From Gnetum montanum (taxonomy: Eukaryota > Streptophyta > Gnetopsida > Gnetales > Gnetaceae): DNA of 64,000 nucleotides. The notes under the pieces were generated by a model that saw only the letters and a program-made list of their open reading frames with translations, ran no database searches and was not told the origin of the DNA. Within the stretch, counting starts at the first letter, position 1, and the number at the start of each line of letters is the position of its first letter. Shown in pieces: positions 56,543 to 64,000 of the stretch. The position numbers and the translations under genes were made by a program. The stretch covers positions 800,244-864,243 of the forward strand of contig MNCI01034224.1 in NCBI GenBank assembly GCA_015680685.1, in the 5' to 3' direction.

Positions 56543-57928
56543 TTAATGAACTTGGGAAGCCTGCAAGACAAGCTCATTGACTGCTTCTCGAAACCTGGTA
56601 TAATCATCCACAGTGTTGTACATTTGATAAGATATCCTGGCATAGGCCGAAAAGGCCACTTTCTTTTGAGGCTCATCATCAATACTTGTAGTTGGGGAAG
56701 GTCTGTAATATATAGGAACCTCCACTCCAAACTCCTTTCTCAACCTGTTCCTCAAATTCATAGCATCTTCATCAGACTTAACATTCAGACTATCAGGCAA
56801 TCCTACCATTACCATGGAAGAGCACATATCCGAAGGTGCACCCAATTCAGTTTTCCATGATTTGGCCAGCATTTCTGCCATGCCTAAAGCCATAGCATGA
56901 TTCCTCTTCCTGATACCGTCAATGCCTCCTTCAAATTGATTGACAAAATCCACTGCAGCAGAAACAGAAAGCTGTGCACTGTAATCCCTATTTCCAATCC
57001 AGGCAGACTCCAGGGCAAACCCATTCCCATACTCACTAGACACAACCGGGTGATGCATATCAGGCAAAACAGATTTCTTGCAGTACAGAAATGCCACAGA
57101 AGGAGGGCAAAAAAACCATTTATGAAGATTACTGGTATAAAAATCAGCACCAATTGCCTGCATGTCAATATCTAAATTCCCAATGGTATGAGCCCCATCT
57201 ACAAAAACCTGATCAATACCCTCTTTTCTGCAAATCCCAATGAGCTCTTTCAGAGGCAAAACAATGGAAGGCATTGAACTCACATGGTCTAGAACAGCCA
57301 ATCTGATTGGCCTGGACTGAGTCCTGTTCTCCTCCAAAGCTTTGCAAAATGCCTGGATGATATCATCCTTTGATTGAACCGGAAAAGGCAGATCTACTTC
57401 AATGACATGGGCTCCTGCCCTAACAGCATAACCCTTAATGGCCTTCTTCACTGCACCATAGGCATACTTGAGCATAAGAACAGCTTCCCCTTTTTTGAAT
57501 TTTCCTTCATGAAAAGCCCATGCAACCTGCTGCAATACTGCTGCAACTGCAGTGGTTGCATTATCAACAAGGGCAAGTTCCTCCACATTCTCAGCATTAA
57601 CCAGAGATGCTACAATTTTCCTGGACTGCAAAATTCCTTTGCTCAGTGACCCAAAATAAAAACTGTCCGGCTGCTGAAGAAAAAGGTTCCTCCATTTTTC
57701 CTGAATGCAGAGAACAGATGCAGGGCAGGACCCAAAACTGCCGTTGTTGATCCTGGCCACGCCTGTTTCATGGTGGGCAAACTCGCGACAGATCAGACCC
57801 ACTTCTCCATCAACTTCTCCATCGTCGATTTTGGCCTTCTTTGCGGGCCTCGAATTGCCATTCCCGGAGCAGCAGAAACCCTCCAAACGCTCTGAAAACC
57901 CTAAATTTCCATCCTCATTCGCACCCAT
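56543..57928 (-). CDS. LCD: PLP-dependent L-cysteine desulfhydrase-like protein (class V aminotransferase fold)
   Basis: A single uninterrupted exon of 461 codons. I start it at the ATG 57928-57926 (MGANEDG), which has G at -3 and +4; the frame is open a little further upstream but without an ATG. Family members degrade L-cysteine to pyruvate, ammonia and hydrogen sulfide using pyridoxal phosphate. Numbered from this Met, the visible landmarks are RINNGSFGSCP (59-69), NATTA (123-127), DHVSSMPS (214-221), VDGAH with the cofactor-binding Asp (Asp244), and SNLHKWF with the Schiff-base lysine (Lys270, codon 57119-57121). The C-terminal ARISYQMYN (430-438) holds the substrate-carboxylate-binding type Arg. 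Length and motifs match the plant enzyme (Arabidopsis At3g62130 type, about 454 residues). Databases sometimes label it isopenicillin N epimerase-like. I see no clear transit peptide, and its location (cytosol or plastid) is open. It is the only intact gene in the window. Confidence 0.93.
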   Translation of the reverse strand: MGANEDGNLGFSERLEGFCCSGNGNSRPAKKAKIDDGEVDGEVGLICREFAHHETGVARINNGSFGSCPASVLCIQEKWRNLFLQQPDSFYFGSLSKGILQSRKIVASLVNAENVEELALVDNATTAVAAVLQQVAWAFHEGKFKKGEAVLMLKYAYGAVKKAIKGYAVRAGAHVIEVDLPFPVQSKDDIIQAFCKALEENRTQSRPIRLAVLDHVSSMPSIVLPLKELIGICRKEGIDQVFVDGAHTIGNLDIDMQAIGADFYTSNLHKWFFCPPSVAFLYCKKSVLPDMHHPVVSSEYGNGFALESAWIGNRDYSAQLSVSAAVDFVNQFEGGIDGIRKRNHAMALGMAEMLAKSWKTELGAPSDMCSSMVMVGLPDSLNVKSDEDAMNLRNRLRKEFGVEVPIYYRPSPTTSIDDEPQKKVAFSAYARISYQMYNTVDDYTRFREAVNELVLQASQVH

Positions 57929-59040
57929 TGCAGTGATACCGCTATTGCACAAGATCAGAATCCGATCTGTTTAAAAAAGCAAAAGTTTCTAGGGCATGCC
58001 TGAAATGGGGAATTGAATTTATCTAATCCGCTGCAAAAAAGAGAAGAAGAATATCACGCTTGTTCCTTGTCCAATCAAGTTAAACTGCCAAGGAAAACAA
58101 CACGACCTAAAAAACAGGCATGACATGAGAATGCAGAAGAACCCAAAAGCAGAATGAATATACAATAACAATGCAGAGGATTACTGTTTTGATTACGTGG
58201 CTTTTGTGACCGATTGTGTATTCTGAAGCTTCACAGTTTTGTGGGGCAAACTGCTACTGCTGCTGCAGTAGTCGATGCTGTTCCTGAAAATTATGTTTTG
58301 TTTGTTTGTTTGATTTGGGTAATTGGAGCACTGCACGCTTAGATGACAAGCAGTGGTGCCACTGATTCTCCGCAGTAATTTTATCTTTGGAGAAGCTAAC
58401 CGTGTTAGAAAATAATAATTTAAAAAAGAAAAGAATTTATGGTGTCGGCTTTGGAAAAGCCAGTAGTTGCTCTTTGGAAACAGGAGCTTCAAAATGGCTT
58501 TCCTAAATTTCCACAAATTTTATTATTTGGCTTTAAACCGTGAAAATGACTTAAATTAAGAAATACACTTTCTAAAACGTTGGCATGGCAGACGATCAAT
58601 AAAAACCTAATTTCAAGTTTGCTGACCACAATCAAGTATCCCGATTCTATGTTTTTTTTAAAGAGTTCTAATATGGTTGAACGCGATGACGATGATGATG
58701 GTGATAGTGGCCAACGGCAATAAGTTTTCATGAAAATTTACTTTACGTTTGAAAAATCTCGTAATGCTATACTTCTCTTTTTAGTAGTGGTAGAAATTAG
58801 TTTCAAAATATAAAAATATTATCATTACAATGTACTATTGCATTTTCATAGAATTTAAATAGAATATAATATTGTTAAATTAACAAAATCTTTAAAATTG
58901 AATTTATAGGTGTAGAACCCCAAAAAAATATTGATAATGAGCAAAAAATATTCAAAGTACATTACAAGCTTGACATTAAGTAGACATCATTGAAAAAATA
59001 TATGGAAAGAAAGAACTTTCTAATTTCAAAATAAGGTGTA
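57929..59040. other. Upstream region of the cysteine desulfhydrase gene
   Basis: This should contain the promoter and 5' untranslated region on the minus strand. I found no unambiguous TATA box. A (GAT/GGT) short repeat is at 58683-58708. Minus-strand frames (58193-58516, 58489-58731) show no family features and I do not call them genes. Confidence 0.45.
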
Positions 59041-59300
59041 GAATAAGGTGTTAGCCTAGTGATACGGGTCTTGGGCTTGGTAACTCCAAGTCACAACTTC
59101 AATTCTACTAGGTAGCACTAGGTAGCACTAGGTAGCACTGAGTTATAAACTTCTATAAATCTTAGGGTGTACTTATGTTTCACTTATTCCAAGTTCTAAC
59201 ACCTCCCAAAACATTGTGAACATGTAGCTTGTGATTTGTAAGTCACAAGTTTAATTCTATTGTCAAAAAAGTTGTGGGCATGTAGCCTATGGTTTGAACT
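59041..59300 (+). repeat. Possible tRNA-derived SINE remnants
   Basis: At 59050-59115 the sequence reads TTAGCCTAGTGATACGG, then after about 40 bases CACAACTTCAATTCTAC. These resemble the A box (TRGCNNAGTGG) and B box (GGTTCAANTCC) of tRNA-type pol III promoters at natural spacing, though the B box is poor. A second similar pair is at about 59225-59260. Positions 59109-59138 are three exact copies of the 10-bp unit TAGGTAGCAC. Confidence 0.35.
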
Positions 59301-59943
59301 TTACTAGCTTAATTATATATTTATAATAGATATCTATAATTTGGCTGAGAGAATCTTGCAAAAACTAAGTTGAATTTTAGTTCATCCACTATATTAAAAA
59401 CTACCCAAGTTTTCATTTTACAAGATTCGATGTATTCCATAAAATTTTTGGTTAAATCCCTATGATTGCATGCTAAGAAGAATAACGAATTCCAAGTTGG
59501 GTAATAAATCTTGTGTTGCAAAATATTTTTGAAATCTCTTGAATTATTGTTTTTCATACATGGTTCCCATGTCCTTTTGAATTTTATTCCTTGTGCATTG
59601 CAATACGAAGACATAAACATAGAAGCCACAAATTTGATTGGAGCAAATATGTTGGTGTTATGGATAAAATTATCTAGTGTTACTTATAAGCTTTCCTAGA
59701 GAAATATGGACATAATATTATTCAATGTTATCAATAGGCTCTCCTCTCTTGGAGCTTAGTGGTAAGATTCTTAATTTAGAAATGATCAGCAAAATGAAGC
59801 AATAATCAACTTCCTATTATCTTAATGTTAAAAAATAATTAAAAAAAACTTCATTTTTAGTCTTGAAAAATTTATTTGAAGCATGAAGTTGTAAATAACA
59901 ATTTCATCTAAAAACAAGTGTCTATTTTTATTTTTTGGAATTC

Positions 59944-60274
59944 AATTATAGATCATATTGAACTCTAACAATGTTAGTTCCAAGCCTAAATATGAAAGGA
60001 GAAGGGTTAGTGTTAGGTTAGCAACCAACTATAAAACCTTGCCAAATCTAATGATGAATAAGTTTCTTTTTCAAATTTTACAAATGCTACAGCAATCCCT
60101 AGATGCAATGTGTAGTAGTCACATGATCAAAGATGATTTGAAGAAACTACAAATAAATAAAGATCTAGCTCTTCATAGTGGCAAATGGTGAAAATAAACT
60201 CATGTAGTTGACCCCGTTTTGTTGGGACAAAACTAAGAACAACAACAACAACAACAAGAATTATAGATCATATT
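59944..60274 (+). mobile_element. Short non-LTR retrotransposon insertion with 16-bp target duplication
   Basis: The 16-bp sequence AATTATAGATCATATT occurs at 59944-59959 and again at 60259-60274. Between them lie 299 bp ending in TTGGGACAAAACTAAGA followed by (ACA)n. The closing GACCCC...TTGTTGGGA block and the trinucleotide tail resemble the 3' ends of plant SINEs and some LINEs. The body holds an open frame (59958-60191) of no recognised family. No pol III boxes are seen at its 5' end, so a 5'-truncated LINE is as likely as a SINE. Confidence 0.75.
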
Positions 60275-61606
60275 ACACTTACACTCTTAAATACTAACTA
60301 AAACCTTTATAATCTATTAAGTTTCACAAAACTACAAGGCCATCTTTTTAAACATTTTTTTCTTTTTTTTTTCTTTTTTTTTGCAAAGAAATAAAAATTC
60401 ATAATTTTAACATGGACTTTGGACATTTACTACCCATGTTGTAGATTCAAATCCAAAAGAATAATTAAATATCAAAATAAAAAATTTAAGATAATTGAAG
60501 ATGATATTTATACATGGAAATTTAGTAGATTCAAGTAAAAGGATGAAGACAAAGATTACATGAAGATAATATTAGAACTTAATCTAATATAGGGATAAAA
60601 GTCATGTGATTTCTATTTGATATTTCATGTCATATAGATCAAAATGAAAAAATCCAATTATTTTCTTTCCTATTAAAAGCTTAATGAATTGATATGATCT
60701 CAATCTACTTGTGTCTCTTCAATTTCCTACTCATTTTCCATAAAAAGGAAGTCATGTCCCATCCAAAGCTATGATGACCTCATTAAATGCCTATGAATAT
60801 ATAGGCTTATAATGTTGTATTTGATTTGGAAAAGTGATTTAAGAGAAGGATATTACTTTTATTTTAAATATTCTCCATTATTTCATATTTCAGTTGTATC
60901 CACTTTGCCTTTTGCTACATAAGTTAGAGTCCTAAGTGCATTCCATGGCTTTTTAGCATTAAAGTTATCTTTACTAATCTAGATTCGACATCTTGCATCA
61001 TCTACAACTTAGCTTCTAGTCTTCATCTTTAGCTCTTTCCAGAAGTGATGTATTGCATCATTAGCAGTGTTGTTTTCCATTCATCCTCTATGGCTCTCAA
61101 GTTTCACATTCAGTGTTGGTTCCAATGTCAATCCTACATTTGACGTCTGACATCAATTCTCATAGCAATTAACTACACATTAGGTCTCCTAACTAGAACA
61201 TTCTAGAATCTTTTGAAACACTCTATTGGCCTCAATGTATCATTTCTTCATTATGTCTAAGGCATTCTCAGCCTATAAATAGTAATATAATTGCTCCTTC
61301 AAGACTTTGTCTCTCTATAAAATAATTGCTCTCCCTCCAAAGATGATCAACTTCTCTGATTTCTCTTCCATTTTTTCTACTAATGCATTATATCCCCTTC
61401 ATGTTGTCCTCTTGACATATGGAGAATTGCTTGGAATCAAGTCCACACACTAATCTAATCCAATTTTGCTTTGTTAGCTTTTCAATCTACAATGTTCTTG
61501 CCAGATTTGCATTAGATGCATACATTAGAGAAAGAACAGGATAACATAGCTTCTCATTAGATGTCTCTAATCCTTGTTATATTTTCAAAACATTTCTAAC
61601 ATATCC
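60275..61606. other. Gene-free region
   Basis: AT-rich DNA with homopolymer T tracts (60354-60382). No gene, LTR pair or clear tandem array is seen. Confidence 0.5.
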
Positions 61607-62145
61607 TGTAACATCCCCATCCAAATGGTATTGTTGCATAACAAAGATGGTGCCTGTTCATGACAAGTGTTATTGTTATCATAAGAAGACCTGAAAGGGC
61701 ATGTTGTAATTGAGACCCAAAAGGATGCACTATAATAATGGATGTGTCTCTTGAGGTAACCTTTGTGGGTTTGACCTAAGGCATTTATACCCAGGCTTAG
61801 AGGTCATGCTAGCATGGAGTTGTGAAGTTGGCAAAGACAAGTAATGGATGTTGGGTGAAGGACAGGAAAAGGACTAGCCGTCCCTTTTGGCCAGTTTTAG
61901 GCCTAACCATGGTGATAGTGCTAGATTGCCTCTAAGGGGATAGATGCTAAGGGAAGAAAACCCCAGGAAACACTCTTAGAGCATGATTCAGATACTCTAT
62001 TCCATATTAATAAAGCATTATGTTTTTCCTCTTTCTGCATTTTTCTTGTTAGTTTCTATACCAAACATCAACTATATGTTACGCATAATGTCTAACATAA
62101 TGTATATTTGACATTTTCCATGACATCTGGGAATGGGATGTCATA
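61607..62145 (+). mobile_element. Candidate single LTR of a plus-strand Gypsy/Copia element
   Basis: The block begins TGTAACATCCCC and ends GGGATGTCATA, an imperfect inverted pair of the kind seen at LTR ends. It is followed by AATTAGTATTACAACA, which could be a decayed initiator-Met primer site (TTGGTATCAGAGC). A TTTATAC box lies at about 61786. There is no second copy in the window and no target duplication, so it may be a solo LTR or the remains of a 5' LTR. Confidence 0.4.
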
Positions 62146-62450
62146 ATTAGTATTACAACAAACCATGATCCAAAGGTCATTTAGAACCATGGGCCAACTA
62201 CAACATGAACCTAATGATGAATCATGAAGCCATGACATAAGGAAAGTCATTGATCATCATTGAATGCACCTTATGTCTAAGATCTAAGACAAAAGATACT
62301 TTCCATTGATTTCATGAATAATGGATCAAGCATATATAAAAGACAGATCCCACCAACTAATAAAATTCTTTCATGGATATCAATGATCGATGAAAATTTG
62401 ATTATACCTCATCAAGATTAATCAATTACAAGAGATCTTAGTAAGACAAG
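62146..62450. other. Short unassigned stretch between the LTR relic and element C
   Basis: No coding region recognised. It may be leader sequence of the element whose LTR is proposed at 61607-62145. Confidence 0.4.
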
Positions 62451-63392
62451 TGATGAGCGGTGAGATACCCCTTTGCCAAACCATACAAATCACAAGCATT
62501 CACACATGATCCAGTCAAATTCTGTGGACTTTCTTATTTCTAGTGCACTAGTCCTCTAAGAAGTGAATCTTGGCTTAAGGTTAATCATTGTCTTCCCAAT
62601 TACACTTGTGATGTACATTGGTATGGTTAAGTGTAATTGAGGCATCTAATTTTTATCATTTTGTATTTTTATGGTTTTGGTACTTAAAGAGAAATAAAGT
62701 GGTTAGACTTAACTAATTTAATTTAACTAATCAACTAATGTCTACCTAGTCCTAACATAAGCATTTGGTCCCACTTTCCATACACGTCTTGAACCCATGT
62801 ATCTGCTACTGGGCATACCAAGCAATAATGCTACTAGGATTACCAAGTGAATATGTGTTATACTCGAAGTGGTCATACTTATGTGTGTAATCTATCTTGG
62901 TTAATTGCTTCATTAACTTAATTTTTGGAAAACATTTAATAAATAATTGAAAATATTTAATGAATAATTGAAAACATTAAATGCATAAATAAAATATTTA
63001 ATTTATCCAAAGTGCTACAAGGTTTATCAGAAAGCTTATCTTTATTGCCACACACAGTGTCATGCTCAGGTACAACAATGCTCAAATAAAGATCTGTACA
63101 CTCAATGACTCCTACTGCGGGCACTTAGAAGGAAAATTCTAACTTTCAAATGGAAAAACTGCAAGTGCTTCGTTGCAACTACAATCTCTCTTATCATAAA
63201 TGTAGCTGGTAGGCACATATTTATAGCCAAGAACAGACACTATGACGATGGAGCCTTGTCAATGCATGATATGATGCATCGACTAGGCCTCATTGACAAG
63301 GCCCAGTCAATGAGGTTGCGTTGATGAGGCCTAGTCAACGAGGCTACATCAATGAGGCCTTGTTGATGTAGCCAACCAAATGCAACTCATCA
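62451..63392 (-). repeat. Element C 3' LTR
   Basis: Its left half is clearly homologous to the LTRs of N1, A and B. Upstream of its TATAAATA box (minus strand, about 63217-63227) the GATATC units of the other members are absent. Instead 63270-63380 holds several units built on AGGCCT and TCAATGAGG in alternating orientation, again palindromic. Confidence 0.8.
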
Positions 63393-63659
63393 TACCCCCA
63401 CAACTTAATGAAATCTCATCCTCAAGTTCTTTTACAAAATTGGGAAGGTATGGAATTATTAATTGACTTTTCACAAACAAAATAAACCAATTGACTTGAA
63501 AAAAAATGGAGTGCCCAGGTGTATAGATCAACACATTACAAAAAATGATGGTGTTTAGAACACAAAATTGAACACCATGACATGACTCTTCAAAATGAGA
63601 TAGCATGTTCCTTGATGGCATGAAGTGTAATGGAGAAGATCAAATGGTCCCAAGTGTTG

Positions 63660-64000
63660 GCTCTTGAGGTTTTGAGGAACCTTCACCAACTTCACTCATG
63701 GGTGGTGGTTGAGGTGGTTGCGGCTATCCTGCTGTTACTACAACTTCAAGTGAAAGGCAAAAAGCATCCAACAGTGCTTTCATTTTCTCCTCCTTGCTTC
63801 TAGGATCATGCATCCTCCATGTAGCTTTGCCAATATGAATTGGAATGGGCACATCCCAAGGACATGGGATTATTGGAAACAACTCCTTTGCATTGATGAA
63901 CTAGGCAATGAACTATTTGCATTCAATGTCGAATACTCTAAATGTGTCCTTCAGCTCCTAGTAGTCATTCATCCATTTGGCTAGGTTCTCAGCGATTAAT
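63660..64000 (-). pseudogene. Element C second gene, C-terminal end (partial)
   Basis: This aligns by eye with 19200-19520 of element A, including a glutamate/lysine-rich segment and a region reading like WMKDY near the window edge. The frame is not cleanly open. Too little is inside the window for a firm statement. Confidence 0.45.

Larger units (their letters stand above)
62451..64000 (-). mobile_element. C: fourth family member, 3' part only (runs off the window)
   Basis: The 3' LTR is 62451-63392 (TGATGAGC...ACTCATCA), longer than those of A and B. A polypurine tract lies at 63393-63400 (TGGGGGTA on the minus strand). From about 63640 to the edge the internal DNA matches the C-terminal part of the second gene of A and B, with parallel phrases such as CATCCATGCTAATGTTCC versus CATCCTCCATGTAGCTTTGCC. 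The 5' half lies outside the window. Confidence 0.8.

Noticed and set aside
57374-57974. Plus-strand frames opposite the cysteine desulfhydrase gene
   Set aside because: Shadows of the real minus-strand gene, without family features.
58193-58731. Two minus-strand frames upstream of the cysteine desulfhydrase gene
   Set aside because: Considered as upstream exons or a separate small gene. They overlap out of frame, lack family features and have no visible splice signals linking them.
1-64000. CRISPR arrays, bacterial operons or riboswitches
   Set aside because: No regularly spaced identical repeats with unique spacers and no prokaryotic gene organisation. The window is plant nuclear DNA.

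Overview
This window is a piece of a large, AT-rich, repeat-dominated plant nuclear genome. Plant-type Copia and Gypsy elements, a plant subtilase relic and a plant-type cysteine desulfhydrase support this. A gymnosperm or another large-genome seed plant is a guess; the sequence does not fix the species. One intact protein-coding gene is visible: an intronless PLP-dependent L-cysteine desulfhydrase-like gene on the minus strand at 56543-57928. Almost everything else is transposable-element sequence, nearly all inserted in minus orientation and carrying stops and frameshifts.

Layout. 1-2628: repeat-like DNA without a gene. 2629-16202: a degenerate Copia element on the minus strand. Its 5' LTR (the right-hand one) is split by a nested Gypsy-type element, N1 (8844-15885), which carries gag and an aspartic protease but no polymerase. 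17893-18180: a long hairpin whose right arm is interrupted by element A (18185-26836). 26868-27835: a broken Pif1-type helicase whose 3' part is duplicated. 28557-28733: an assembly gap. 30030-31250: a subtilisin-like protease pseudogene with an internal duplication. 32931-54075: element B, a relative of A with a perfect 5-bp target duplication. B is interrupted by T1 (36371-50114), a Tat/Ogre-like Gypsy element with gag, protease, reverse transcriptase, two RNase H domains and integrase. 54076-62450: the single gene in mostly unique DNA, a short non-LTR insertion with a 16-bp target duplication, and a candidate LTR relic. 62451-64000: the 3' LTR and start of a fourth family member, C, running off the window.

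The most interesting system is the family N1/A/B/C. Its LTRs share 8-bp inverted ends (TGATGAGT...ACTCATCA) and, where visible, a tRNA-Asp-type primer site. No member shows reverse transcriptase or integrase. A and B carry, besides a gag region, a second long sense-strand gene. It encodes a domain resembling the 'putative plant transposon protein' family followed by long coiled coils, and it has what looks like its own internal promoter. That promoter has the same layout as the LTR promoter: a TATAAATA box with an array of GATATC-centred palindromes just upstream. The domain and promoter assignments come from reading the sequence only; no search or alignment was run.
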